Below, one piece after another: positions 52,431 to 60,614 of a DNA stretch of 64,000 nt (positions are counted from its first letter, which is position 1; each line of letters opens with the position of its first letter). The notes beneath the pieces are model-generated. The model was not told where the DNA came from. It did no database searches and saw nothing but the letters and a program-made list of their open reading frames with translations. Position numbers and translations under genes: made by a program. Source of the stretch: Martinezella tropici (GTDB lineage Bacteria > Pseudomonadota > Alphaproteobacteria > Rhizobiales > Rhizobiaceae); contig JUHI01000001.1 in assembly GCA_000799755.1 (NCBI GenBank), positions 992,001-1,056,000 of the forward strand. Reading direction: 5' to 3'.

Positions 52431-52682
52431 ATGGCCCAATGGTGGAGCAAGCCCGTCATCGTCGAAACCCGAAAGACCGGTGACCGACTGGTGGTATCGA
52501 GCGCGGAACGCGCCACGGAATACATGCTGAACGAGTGGCCGACACTTGAGGACGGGAAGGCCTACAAGGCCGCCCAAAAGGCGCTGTCGGATGCACATGA
52601 CGGCAAACTCGACACCGAGAAAGCCAGAGCGGCCTTCATCGCGGCCTTGCAGGAAGGCGACATCTTCATCTTTGAGGACTGA
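52431..52682 (+). CDS. DUF982 family protein (second of pair)
   Basis: An 83-residue paralogue of the preceding gene: KPVIVETRKTGDRLVVSSAE, YMLNEWPTLEDGKAYKAAQK and TEKARAAFIAALQEGDIFIF. It shares with its neighbour the WP motif and the ARxAFIAAxxE helix, but overall identity is low, so any duplication is old. AAAGGAG is an excellent ribosome site for ATG 52431. No function known. Confidence 0.87.
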   Translation: MAQWWSKPVIVETRKTGDRLVVSSAERATEYMLNEWPTLEDGKAYKAAQKALSDAHDGKLDTEKARAAFIAALQEGDIFIFED

Positions 52683-52913
52683 GCCCTCATCGCTCTCCCG
52701 GCGGGCCGCCATATGCAGCGGACACACGCAGCTCTCCGACCGGAGACGCCACCCGTTACAACCACTCCGCAACTGTCCTTTAACGACGGCCCTCTGCTAC
52801 CGATGACTGTATTCTGGCCTATGAAATTTTTCGAACCATGAAACTTTTCAGCCGCTCAGCCATTATCCTAGTGTTGATAATAACAGCATAAACATACACT
52901 TAGGAGAATCTAT

Positions 52914-53315
52914 ATGCGTCGTTTACTTCTCGCCATGGCTGCAACTGCGGCTCTTGCAACGGCCGCCAGCGCTCAAGCCGCAACGGCAACGACGACCATA
53001 GCCGATGCGTTCCTGACGGCAAAACCGACTGACGTCTTGAGCTACAACCTTATCGGTTTGACCATTCAGAACGACAGCAAGGAAAACGTGGGTGAGATCA
53101 AGGATCTCGTTATTTCAGGTGGCCAGCTCGCCGGCTACATCGTCTCCGTCGGCGGCTTCCTCGGTGTGGGCGACCGGTATGTCGTCGTGTCGCCGGCATC
53201 GGTAAAGGTTACTTACAACGAAGGCGACAAGAAGTGGGCGGCGACGATGCCAGCCACGAAGGACGAACTCAAGAACGCTCCCGAGTTCAAATATGAAGGG
53301 CGCTGGGCAAGGTAG
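52914..53315 (+). CDS. Secreted PRC-barrel domain protein
   Basis: A 133-residue protein with a signal peptide (LLLAMAATAALATAASAQAA) and a PRC-barrel domain: LIGLTIQNDSKENVGEIKDL, GGQLAGYIVSVGGFLGVGDR and YVVVSPASVKV. PRC barrels are small beta barrels originally found in photosynthetic reaction centre H subunits and RimM; periplasmic single-domain forms are common in rhizobia and may be stress-related, without a known partner. AGGAG supports ATG 52914. An intrinsic terminator follows, so it is transcribed alone. Confidence 0.87.
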   Translation: MRRLLLAMAATAALATAASAQAATATTTIADAFLTAKPTDVLSYNLIGLTIQNDSKENVGEIKDLVISGGQLAGYIVSVGGFLGVGDRYVVVSPASVKVTYNEGDKKWAATMPATKDELKNAPEFKYEGRWAR

Positions 53316-53341
53316 TCCGATATTTTGAGCTTATATTTCCA

Positions 53342-53377
53342 GGGGCGCCGCACAGGTGGCGCCCCGATTTCTGTTTT
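53342..53377 (+). terminator. Intrinsic terminator after the secreted PRC-barrel gene
   Basis: Stem GGGGCGCC / GGCGCCCC with an 8-base loop, then ATTTCTGTTTT. Confidence 0.82.
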
Positions 53378-53452
53378 GCGGCTCTTTCATTCGGCGGCAT
53401 CGCGGCCGAGTTCGCTCGGGCGAGAGAGCCCACGCGCTATCAGTTATGACGG

Positions 53453-54058
53453 CTAGAGCCGCTTCAGCGAAAACGAAAAATGCCCGTGGGATTCCAGGGT
53501 CATGTATTCGAACTGCCAATGGAAATCCTTACAGAATTTCGTGCAGGCTTCGACCACGCCGTATGCGATGGCATCGACGACGTTGCCGGTGCAGAAGTCG
53601 TGGCCTGCTATGCGGCCGTCCTGCTTTACCTTGAAGTGGCTGATCTGCAGCTCCTCCAGGGTCGTCTCATAGCTGTGATTGGTGTCGATATAGACCCAAT
53701 CGAAAAAGCCGTTCGGAAACTCCGAAAGCCGGACGGTGGAATAGCCCTGGACGATGCGCAGGCGGCCTTGGTCCAGCGCGCCCCGGAATTTCGTCTTGAT
53801 CTGTTCCAGGCCCTCCTGATAGCGGGGCGTATCCCATGCGTCGATCAGGTAAAGCTCTCTCGGCGCATTCTTTTCGAAGATCTCGGCGGTGAAATCGCCG
53901 AACGCCGCGCCGACCTCGGCGCAGACGCCGCCATGCGGAAGACGGTGCAGAAGCTCGCCGCGATCGGGCAGCAGCCGTGCGTTTTCCGTATGATGCAGGC
54001 TGAGCTGCGTGTGCGGCATTGCGGTCTTGTATTGAAATCTCGAGTCGCGCGTTTGCAT
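53453..54058 (-). CDS. Class I SAM-dependent methyltransferase (Methyltransf_24-like)
   Basis: A protein of about 201 residues (230 if started at 54145). It has the SAM-binding segment GGVCAEVGAAFGDFTAEIF, an acidic strand end LYLIDAWDTP, and WVYIDTNHSYETTLEELQIS followed by GGRIAGHDFC-like text (KQDGRIAGHDFCTGN), the pattern of Methyltransf_24 proteins that act on sugars or small molecules. The start is uncertain: none of 54145, 54058 and 54019 has a good ribosome site. The neighbouring glycosyltransferase is divergent, so a surface-polysaccharide role is possible but unproven. Confidence 0.75.
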   Translation of the reverse strand: MQTRDSRFQYKTAMPHTQLSLHHTENARLLPDRGELLHRLPHGGVCAEVGAAFGDFTAEIFEKNAPRELYLIDAWDTPRYQEGLEQIKTKFRGALDQGRLRIVQGYSTVRLSEFPNGFFDWVYIDTNHSYETTLEELQISHFKVKQDGRIAGHDFCTGNVVDAIAYGVVEACTKFCKDFHWQFEYMTLESHGHFSFSLKRL

Positions 54059-54360
54059 TTGGCGGCGGATACCTTCGACATTGACTGAAGGGCAGATCGC
54101 GCGAGCGACCTGCTTTGAAATCGTGGATGCGAAAAGTCTTGGCATTCATGGCTTGCGTCAGGCATTCGAGGTAATCGCCACTGCCGGCCCAGCCTGGCTG
54201 GCGCCGCAGGCCGGAACGTTCCTTAAGAGGCATTGGCGGGCTGATCGCTGTCGATGAAATCCTTTTACGCGTGATCCGTTGAATGCGCGCGATTAGCACA
54301 ACCAAAGATTCAGTTTTTGATGGTTTGGTACGCTCGGGCTAACGTTCTGGGGGATGCATC
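54059..54360. other. 302-base region upstream of the methyltransferase and glycosyltransferase genes
   Basis: This contains either the 29 extra N-terminal codons of the methyltransferase or its leader, and the glycosyltransferase promoter. An alternative frame reading MNAKTFRIHDFKAG on the minus strand overlaps here but does not continue into a recognizable protein. Confidence 0.4.
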
Positions 54361-55239
54361 ATGAAGATTGCCGTTGGCGTGGCAACATGCGGTCGCAAGG
54401 CGATTCTCGCCGCAATGATCGAGAGGCTTGCCGAGCAAGCGCGTAAGCCGGATCATGTCTTCCTCTGCCCGGCTAGAGGCGACGACATCGATATGGCGCG
54501 CTTGCGTTCGGCGCCCTTCCCCGTAACGGTCGTCTCGTCGCCGCAGGGAAGCTGCCCACAACGCAACGCCATCATCGATGCAGCCGTCGGCATGGATGTG
54601 GTTGTCTTCTTCGATGACGATTTCTTCCCGGCGACGAACTATCTCGCCGAAACGGAAGCCTTGTTTGAGGCGGATGAAGAGATCGTCGTGGCGACCGGCG
54701 AAGTCATCAGGGACGGCATCCTTGGGCCGGGCCTGACGGCGGAGGAAGCCGACCAAGAGCTGGCAGCCGACAGCACCCCGTTTCCGGCGCCGACAATCGA
54801 GGCCACGCATAACGCCTATGGCTGCAACATGATCTTCCGCCGGAAGCAGATGCTGGCCAACGGCATCTATTTCGACGAGGATCTGCCGCTGTACGGCTGG
54901 CAGGAAGATGTGGATCTCTGCCGCCGGCTGCGACCCTTTGGCAAGATCGTCAAGTTCAATCGACTGCGCGGCGTTCATCTCGGGGTCAAGGCTGGCCGCA
55001 CCTCCGGCCTGCGCCTCGGCTATTCCCAAGTCGCCAATCCGCTTTATCTCGTCAAGAAAGGCTCCGTTTCGCTGAAATGGGCGTTGAGGCTGATGGGCGG
55101 CAACATCGCCTCGAACATTGTGGGCTCGGTCAAGCCGCCGCCCTATATCGACCGGCGCGGCCGCCTGCAGGGTAATCTTCTCGCGGTCGGCCACCTGCTC
55201 AGCGGATCGCTTGATCCGAAGTACATCAGCAGGATGTGA
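54361..55239 (+). CDS. Family 2 glycosyltransferase
   Basis: A 292-residue GT-A fold glycosyltransferase. The nucleotide-sugar binding start is MKIAVGVATCGRKAILAAMI; the metal-binding acidic motif FFDDDFFP is at 84-91; the acceptor/catalytic region includes ATHNAYGCNMIFRRKQML and PLYGWQEDVDLCRRLR, where the ED pair is typical of inverting GT2 catalytic bases. No membrane helix. Such enzymes build exopolysaccharide, lipopolysaccharide or modify proteins; the acceptor is unknown. The weak ribosome site is GGGATG before ATG 54361. Confidence 0.88.
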   Translation: MKIAVGVATCGRKAILAAMIERLAEQARKPDHVFLCPARGDDIDMARLRSAPFPVTVVSSPQGSCPQRNAIIDAAVGMDVVVFFDDDFFPATNYLAETEALFEADEEIVVATGEVIRDGILGPGLTAEEADQELAADSTPFPAPTIEATHNAYGCNMIFRRKQMLANGIYFDEDLPLYGWQEDVDLCRRLRPFGKIVKFNRLRGVHLGVKAGRTSGLRLGYSQVANPLYLVKKGSVSLKWALRLMGGNIASNIVGSVKPPPYIDRRGRLQGNLLAVGHLLSGSLDPKYISRM

Positions 55240-55397
55240 GTCTGCGAACGCGTCAGGCAAGCGCTCGACAAGCAATTTGCAAAATTGAATTCAAGCGTTC
55301 GAATGGCATCCTTCCATGATAAGGGTTGAAACCGACCGCACAATCAGCGGCATCCGGTACTCTTCATCCGTATAGCGATCTTCCCAAGGATATCTTC

Positions 55398-55697
55398 ATG
55401 ATTCACGTTCTCGCCATCCTCACTGCCCTGCCCGGCAAGCGCGCCGAGGTTCTCGAAGCCTTCCAGGCGAATGTACCGGCCGTTCACGCCGAAGACGGAT
55501 GCATCGAGTATACCGCCGTCGTCGATGTCGATGGAGCCGATCCGGCCTTTGGGCCTGACACCTTCGTCGTGGTCGAGAAGTGGGAGAGCCTTGCCGCGCT
55601 GAAGGCACATGCCGCATCGGCGCACATGGCCGCCTACGGCGAAAAGGTGAAGCATCTGATGGCCGGTCGCGCCGTTCACGTGCTGAACCCGGCGTGA
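55398..55697 (+). CDS. Antibiotic biosynthesis monooxygenase (ABM) domain protein, putative quinol monooxygenase
   Basis: A 99-residue ABM-fold protein similar to YgiN-type quinol monooxygenases: IHVLAILTALPGKRAEVLEA, GCIEYTAVVDVDGADPAFG, FVVVEKWESLAALKAHAASA and HMAAYGEKVKHLM. The family forms dimeric ferredoxin-like barrels and oxidizes quinols or heme-related substrates without a cofactor. AAGGAT lies 10 bases upstream of ATG 55398. It is followed by a bidirectional terminator. Confidence 0.87.
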   Translation: MIHVLAILTALPGKRAEVLEAFQANVPAVHAEDGCIEYTAVVDVDGADPAFGPDTFVVVEKWESLAALKAHAASAHMAAYGEKVKHLMAGRAVHVLNPA

Positions 55698-55733
55698 ATC
55701 CATACCTGCCGGGCAGTTTGTAATCTCACCATG

Positions 55734-55758
55734 AAACGGCGCCGCAAGGCGCCGTTTT
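55734..55758. terminator. Bidirectional intrinsic terminator
   Basis: Stem AAACGGCGCC / GGCGCCGTTT with loop GCAA between the convergent ABM gene and the Tyr/His-rich gene. An almost identical hairpin with loop TCAA occurs at 56395-56422. Confidence 0.8.
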
Positions 55759-55775
55759 CCATCCGGCTGATAGCG

Positions 55776-56165
55776 TCAGTTATGCGAGAAGTGCGGCCGG
55801 CTGTAATAACGCCAATGTCCGCCGCCGCCGCCATGCCAGCCATGATAGCCGCCGCGATAGTATCCACGCCCGCCATACCAGCCGTGGTGGTAATGACGAT
55901 AGCCGCCGTAACCGCCAAAGGCCCCGAATATACCTAGGGGGTAGTAGGGCTGGTAATAGCTATAATAGGGTTGGTAATAGCCATAGTAGGGCGTGTAGTA
56001 GCCGTAATATGGGCGATAATAGTGATGGCGATAGTAGTAGTGATGATAATGCCGGTGGACGATCACCCGATGGTGGTGCCCATGATAGTGAGGACGAGCT
56101 TCGGCATAGGTTGCCGGCAACACGACCATACCTAGCGCAACCAGCGCTGTTGCCAGAATTTTCAT
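55776..56165 (-). CDS. Secreted Tyr/His/Gly-rich protein (larger paralogue)
   Basis: A 129-residue protein. The signal peptide MKILATALVALGMVVLPATY is followed after AEAR by a mature region that is almost only Tyr, His, Gly, Arg and Pro: HRHYHHYYYRHHYYRPYYGY, a YxPYY repeat tract and a GGYRGGYHGWHGG-type tail, ending RPHFSHN. It could bind metal ions or cross-link in the envelope. The neighbouring gene 56442-56651 encodes a paralogue with the same signal peptide and end. AAGGAGG is a very strong ribosome site at ATG 56165. Confidence 0.8.
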   Translation of the reverse strand: MKILATALVALGMVVLPATYAEARPHYHGHHHRVIVHRHYHHYYYRHHYYRPYYGYYTPYYGYYQPYYSYYQPYYPLGIFGAFGGYGGYRHYHHGWYGGRGYYRGGYHGWHGGGGGHWRYYSRPHFSHN

Positions 56166-56394
56166 TTCCAGCCTCCTTGAATGCCGGACGTAAACGCTAC
56201 TCGAATTACTTGCGTCCTCCGGACGCAATAATAACGCGATAGCGCCTCCGAAAGTTCCGTTATCCCTTGAGCAGCAGGCGTTTTCGCGGCATCGCCACAG
56301 GTCCGCCGGATCACGATCTCGTGCTCGTCGGCCAGTGGATTTCAATCGATATCGTCAGGATGGAAGGAGGACGACACAGTTGATCGGCCGGCCC

Positions 56395-56422
56395 AAAAAA
56401 ACGGCGCCTCAAGGCGCCGTTT
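56395..56422 (-). terminator. Intrinsic terminator of the His-rich gene
   Basis: Stem AAACGGCGCC / GGCGCCGTTT with loop TCAA; the minus-strand product ends in a run of seven T. Confidence 0.87.
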
Positions 56423-56441
56423 TCATACCTGTTCGCTACCC

Positions 56442-56651
56442 TCAGGCGTGCGAAAAATGCGGTTTGCTGTGCCAGCGATGATGGTGGTGCCCATACCGCC
56501 ATCCTTCGTGGCGATGCCAGCCATGATGGGGGCGATATTCACGATGATGATGGTGATGCCAGCGGTGATGATGGTGATCACGCGCCTCGGCATAGGTAGC
56601 CGGTAGAACAATAATGCCGAGTGCGACGAGCGCCGTTGCGAGAATTTTCAT
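56442..56651 (-). CDS. Secreted His-rich protein (smaller paralogue)
   Basis: A 69-residue protein with signal peptide MKILATALVALGIIVLPATY, then AEAR and a mature segment of 45 residues with about 20 histidines (DHHHHRWHHHHHREYRPHHG), ending KPHFSHA. The density of His suggests binding of nickel, zinc or copper in the periplasm, which is inference from composition. AAGGAGAG precedes ATG 56651. It is separated from the larger paralogue downstream by its own terminator. Confidence 0.8.
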   Translation of the reverse strand: MKILATALVALGIIVLPATYAEARDHHHHRWHHHHHREYRPHHGWHRHEGWRYGHHHHRWHSKPHFSHA

Positions 56652-56746
56652 CTATGGTCTCTCCTTGGGTGCCGAACGAGCCCCCCGGCTGCCTACGCCC
56701 GGACTAACCTAACTTACCTAAACGCGAGCATCGTGCAATTGTTCCG

Positions 56747-57973
56747 TTATTCCCGGGAGGGCAGACGCCGTCGTGCCGTCCCCGTTTCGCCGACAAGCTC
56801 GCGAACGGCCTGCTGGATCAGCCTGCAAGCTTCGACCGAGGCTTTGCGGCCGTTGTGAGCGAGATGATAGGACAATGGCAAGATCTCATCCGGATCGACT
56901 ATGCGCACCTTGTCCGAAATCGGCAAGGCGCTGACGCGGCCGAGAAACGAGACATAGCCGTGATTGGCGACGAGATCGACGATAACAGGCAGCGAATCGG
57001 CCGAGGTGATGTCACGGCCGCGAAACCGGCGGCGATCGCGGCTGTCGTAGCCGAAGGCCGTTGCGGCATTGCCGATGCCGGTGCGCGGGCTGGGCACGCA
57101 GAGCGGATGGTTTTCCACGAGCGCGGCGAAGGTCTCTTCGGTGCTGTCGATCGGGGCGATCGCCACCATATCGGTCGAAACAAGCTCCATATGCTCGAAG
57201 GCATCGAGGCCGAAGACGGAATCGACGATGGCGACGTCGATGCGGCCGGACCTCAGCGCCTCGCGCAGATCGTCGGCCGTCATCAGCAATAGCGACAGCA
57301 TGTTGCGGTTGCCGCCGATATTCCAGCGCGATACGAGGCTTGCAAGCGACCGCGCCACCCAGCTTTCCGAGCCTGTGGGAATGATCGACCCGATGCGCAC
57401 GGAGCGGGCCGTCCGCTGAAAGCGTTCGTCGGCCGCCGCCTTCATCTCGTCCCATGCATGCGCAATCGCAGCAAGGATGGCATGAATCTCCTGGCCAGCC
57501 TCCGTCAGCACCGACCCCTGCGCCTGCCGGGCGAACAGCCGACAGCCGAACAGCTCCTCCAGATTGGCGATCTGCAGGGAGAGCTGCGGCTGGCCCAGCC
57601 GCAGGCGGCGGGCGGCGCGATTGATGCTTCCCTGATCGGCAACCTCGAGGAAACGTTCGATCGTGGCGATCTTCAGCGACAGGCGCGCAGCCCACTGGTC
57701 ATATTCCCCGGGCGCCGGCGGCTCCTTCATCAGAGCTGAAAGCTGGCGCATGCCGGCGAGAATGGGCTGCAATCCCTTCTGTACTTTCGAACTCGCCAAA
57801 AGGGTCGCCAGTTCGCCGGATGCACGCTCGACAAGTTTCAGCGCCAGCTCCGTTTCGAGGCGACGCAGCGCGCCGGAGACGGTCGAGGCAGAAAAACACA
57901 GCCGCCGCGCCGTTTCGCGGACCGAACCGACGGAAAACACCATATCGGCTATGAACAATGCGCCGAGATACAA
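56747..57973 (-). CDS. LysR-type regulator with two tandem winged-helix domains
   Basis: A 408-residue regulator, about 100 residues longer than usual. Residues about 7-60 form one LysR-like helix-turn-helix (VRETARRLCFSASTVSGALR, then RLETELALKLVERASGELA). Residues 102-160 form a second, more canonical one (ATIERFLEVADQGSINRAAR, LGQPQLSLQIANLEELFGC, LFARQAQGSVLTEAG). The effector-binding fold covers about 190-395 (SVRIGSIIPTGSESWVARSL). The TTG start at 57973 has AGGGG upstream. It is divergent from the osmoprotectant ABC operon and probably regulates it. Confidence 0.87.
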   Translation of the reverse strand: MYLGALFIADMVFSVGSVRETARRLCFSASTVSGALRRLETELALKLVERASGELATLLASSKVQKGLQPILAGMRQLSALMKEPPAPGEYDQWAARLSLKIATIERFLEVADQGSINRAARRLRLGQPQLSLQIANLEELFGCRLFARQAQGSVLTEAGQEIHAILAAIAHAWDEMKAAADERFQRTARSVRIGSIIPTGSESWVARSLASLVSRWNIGGNRNMLSLLLMTADDLREALRSGRIDVAIVDSVFGLDAFEHMELVSTDMVAIAPIDSTEETFAALVENHPLCVPSPRTGIGNAATAFGYDSRDRRRFRGRDITSADSLPVIVDLVANHGYVSFLGRVSALPISDKVRIVDPDEILPLSYHLAHNGRKASVEACRLIQQAVRELVGETGTARRRLPSRE

Positions 57974-58416
57974 ATCCCACCCCTCATCCGCAGCGCACGC
58001 GCAGGCTTGAGCATAACAATATCAACGATATCCCGACGATATGATGTGTTCTCGAAAAAAGATATCCCTAAGCTGAAGGGCGACGGCTATCGTTTCCCCG
58101 GCGTTTAACTGATCCAGCCGCAAAAATGAGATCGGAACATCGCCAAACGGGTAAGGGGAACAAAAACAAACGCACTTGCCCCCGAAAAAAGAAATCCAAT
58201 TTCGCGCGAATGTCGAGTACGCTCGTCATAATCGCGCGACTGCTACGGGAATCCGAAGCGCATCGATTTTTCCACGATGAGCGCTGCGTGCCCGAAGCAG
58301 CCATGAATTCGTTTGCGAGCCGTCGGCTCGCTCGAAGCCTGCATGTCCGGATTGCGCCTTGCGAGGCGGCACGGGCAAGTAGAACAAAGGTTTAACGGGG
58401 TACAAAGGGAAACATC
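57974..58416. promoter_or_regulatory. 443-base divergent regulatory region of the LysR/osmoprotectant operon
   Basis: Near the regulator, ATATC/GATAT units occur at 58019, 58027, 58038 and 58061, within 48 bases, a candidate operator. The rest (58070-58416) shows no gene; a frame at 58126-58395 has no ribosome site and an unnatural composition. Confidence 0.5.
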
Positions 58417-59325
58417 ATGCTCAAGAAGCTTGCACTTGCCGCCACTCTGACGGCCTTCCTCGCCAGTGGCGCCAGCGCCGCCGACGTCGTCGTCTCCTCC
58501 AAGATCGACACCGAAGGCACGTTGCTCGGCAACATCATCCTCGCCGCGCTCAACGCCAACGGGATCAAGACGCAGGATCGCATCGCGCTCGGCACGACGC
58601 CTGTTGTTCGCAAGGCGATCACATCAGGCGAAATCGACATCTATGCCGAATATACCGGCAATGCCGGCTTTTTCTTCAACAAGGCAGACGACGCGGCCTG
58701 GAAGAACCTGCAGCAGGGCTATGATCTCGCCAAGAAGCTGGATTACGACGCCAACAAGATCGTCTGGCTGACACCTTCGCCGGCCAACAACACCTGGGCG
58801 ATCGGCGTGCGCAACGATGTTGCCGGGCCGGCCAAGCTGAAGACCATGTCCGATTTCGGCAAGTGGGTTGCCGGCGGCGGCTCGGTCAAGATCGCGGCCT
58901 CCTCCGAGTTCGTCAACTCCCCGGCGGCATTGCCAGCCTTCGAGACCACTTACAGCTTCAAGCTGAAGCCTGATCAGGAGGTCGTGCTTTCGGGCGGCGA
59001 TACCGCAGCGACGATCAAGGCTGCTGCCGACCAGACCAACGGCGTCAACACGGCGATGGTCTACGGCACCGACGGCGCCATCGAAGCCGCCGAACTGACC
59101 GTTCTTGACGACGACAAGAGCGTGCAGCCGGTCTATGCGCCGACGCCGATCATCCGCGAGGACGTGCTGAAGGCCAATCCAAAGATCGAAGAAATTCTCG
59201 CTCCGGTCTTCAAGGGCCTGACCGCTGACGTATTGCGCAAGCTGAACGGCCGCATCCAGGTCGATGGTGAGCCAGCTAAGGCCGTTGCCGAATCCTACCT
59301 CAAGGACAATGGTTTCCTGAAGTAA
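58417..59325 (+). CDS. osmF: Osmoprotectant/glycine betaine-type ABC transporter substrate-binding protein (OsmF/YehZ-like)
   Basis: A 302-residue periplasmic protein with a signal peptide (MLKKLALAATLTAFLASGAS, then AADVVV). The OpuAC-type fold is shown by KIDTEGTLLGNIILAALNAN, TPVVRKAITSGEIDIYAEYT and GNAGFFFN, the motif block of the OsmF/YehZ group, and by ALPAFETTYSFKL in lobe two. It is the first gene of a four-gene operon in the same order as E. coli yehZYXW. YehZ has low affinity for betaine, so the true substrate may differ. The ribosome site AAAGGGA precedes the ATG. Confidence 0.88.
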   Translation: MLKKLALAATLTAFLASGASAADVVVSSKIDTEGTLLGNIILAALNANGIKTQDRIALGTTPVVRKAITSGEIDIYAEYTGNAGFFFNKADDAAWKNLQQGYDLAKKLDYDANKIVWLTPSPANNTWAIGVRNDVAGPAKLKTMSDFGKWVAGGGSVKIAASSEFVNSPAALPAFETTYSFKLKPDQEVVLSGGDTAATIKAAADQTNGVNTAMVYGTDGAIEAAELTVLDDDKSVQPVYAPTPIIREDVLKANPKIEEILAPVFKGLTADVLRKLNGRIQVDGEPAKAVAESYLKDNGFLK

Positions 59326-59338
59326 GGCTATCACACTG

Positions 59339-59380
59339 CTCTCGCGGCTTCATTTTGATAGAGTGAGGCCGCGGGAGTTT
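59339..59380 (+). promoter_or_regulatory. Intercistronic hairpin after osmF
   Basis: CTCTCGCGGC (59339-59348) pairs with GCCGCGGGAG (59368-59377), ten pairs with one G-U, followed by TTT. It lies between the binding-protein gene and the permease genes and could stabilize the upstream message or partly terminate, giving more binding protein than permease. Confidence 0.6.
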
Positions 59381-59447
59381 CGATTGGGCATGATCTTGTC
59401 CGAACCTGCCTTGAATTTTGGGCTCATGCGCTGACGGAGCTTGCCTG

Positions 59448-60614
59448 ATGGAAGATGCGCTAGCGGTCCGCAGAGTGGACCGTCTCGGAGTGGTGTTGGT
59501 GGCAGGCGGCGCGCTGGCCACAGCCTGGATGCCGTTCATCATCGTCAAGGCGAACCGCATCGCCGCCGGCAAGCCGCAGCTGCTGACCCAGCTCCTTACG
59601 CAGCCGTCCGCAATATGCCTGGTCGTTCTTCTGGCCGCGGCGGGACTAGCCGTCCTTTTCCTGCACAACCAGGTCATCCGTCTCGGGATCGCGACACTGG
59701 CGATCGCGATGCTCATCGTCACGCTCGGGCTAGTTTCGACTGCCGCGACGCCGACGGGCAGTACGGTCGCGCGCATTACGCCCGGCGGCTGCTTCTGGGT
59801 GCTGCTCGCCGTCATCGGACTGATGATTTCGGACGCGCTGGTCAAGCTGCGGCTGACGCCCTGGCTGCGGGTCGCGGCGCTGGCGGTCTATGCCGCCCTG
59901 CTCGCGGTCGTGTTGCGCTCCGACCTGCTCGACAATCTCTCGATCATGAAGGAATATGCCAACAATGCCGACAAGTTCTGGCACGAGGCGCTGGGTCATG
60001 TATTCCTCTCCCTCGGCTCCGTCGCGATCGCCATCGTCCTGGCGCTGCCGCTCGGCATCTTCTGCTACTGGCAGCCGCGCATCCGCGCCATCGTGCTGCG
60101 GGCTCTGAGCCTGGTGCAGACCATTCCAAGCCTGGCGCTGTTCGGCATCCTCATGCTGCCGCTCGGCTATATCGCCGCCAACGTGCCCTTCGCCGCCGCA
60201 ATCGGCATCAAGGGTATCGGTGCGGCCCCGGCGCTAGTGGCGCTCGTCATCTATTCGCTGCTGCCGATCGTCGCCAACACCGTCGTCGGCCTTGCCGGCG
60301 TCGACCCCTCCGTGCGCGATTCCGCCGCCGGCATGGGACTGACGCGCCGGCAGATCCTGACCGGCATCGACCTGCCGCTGGCCTTTCCCGTCATTCTCAC
60401 CGGCATCCGCATCGTGCTGGTGCAGGCGATCGGACTCGTCACCGTGGCGGCGCTGATCGGCGGCGGCGGCTTCGGCCTCTTCATCTTCCAGGGCATTGGC
60501 CAGACGGCCAACGACCTCGTGCTGCTCGGCGCCGTGCCGACGGTCTTTCTCGCTTTCTCATCGGCCGTCATCCTCGATGCGGTCATCGACAGCATCCGGG
60601 GACAACGCGCATGA
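59448..60614 (+). CDS. ABC transporter permease (YehY-like)
   Basis: A 388-residue inner-membrane permease. The N-terminal half has additional membrane helices (LGVVLVAGGALATAWMPFII, ICLVVLLAAAGLAVLFL) and the C-terminal 200 residues form the transport domain: HVFLSLGSVAIAIVLALPLG, QTIPSLALFGILMLPLGYIA and the EAA loop AAGMGLTRRQILTGIDLPLA. This long form matches YehY rather than the short YehW. GGAG 10 bases upstream supports ATG 59448. Its stop overlaps the ATPase start (ATGA). Confidence 0.88.
   Translation: MEDALAVRRVDRLGVVLVAGGALATAWMPFIIVKANRIAAGKPQLLTQLLTQPSAICLVVLLAAAGLAVLFLHNQVIRLGIATLAIAMLIVTLGLVSTAATPTGSTVARITPGGCFWVLLAVIGLMISDALVKLRLTPWLRVAALAVYAALLAVVLRSDLLDNLSIMKEYANNADKFWHEALGHVFLSLGSVAIAIVLALPLGIFCYWQPRIRAIVLRALSLVQTIPSLALFGILMLPLGYIAANVPFAAAIGIKGIGAAPALVALVIYSLLPIVANTVVGLAGVDPSVRDSAAGMGLTRRQILTGIDLPLAFPVILTGIRIVLVQAIGLVTVAALIGGGGFGLFIFQGIGQTANDLVLLGAVPTVFLAFSSAVILDAVIDSIRGQRA

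Noticed and set aside
53667..54305. Alternative frame suggesting a frameshifted longer methyltransferase
   Set aside because: The alternative N-terminus does not resemble a known domain, and the main frame contains a complete methyltransferase fold.
56005..56600. CRISPR-like or tandem DNA repeat in the Tyr/His-rich genes
   Set aside because: The repetition comes from Tyr, His and Gly codons in reading frame; there are no spacers or constant repeats. No CRISPR array was found anywhere in the window.
58126..58395. 89-residue open frame upstream of osmF
   Set aside because: Lys/Arg-rich, no ribosome site, located in the divergent regulatory region.
59441..60610. N-terminal extension of the ABC ATPase to 705 residues
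   Set aside because: The extension is an out-of-frame reading of the YehY-like permease; the ATPase starts at 60611 with an ATGA overlap.
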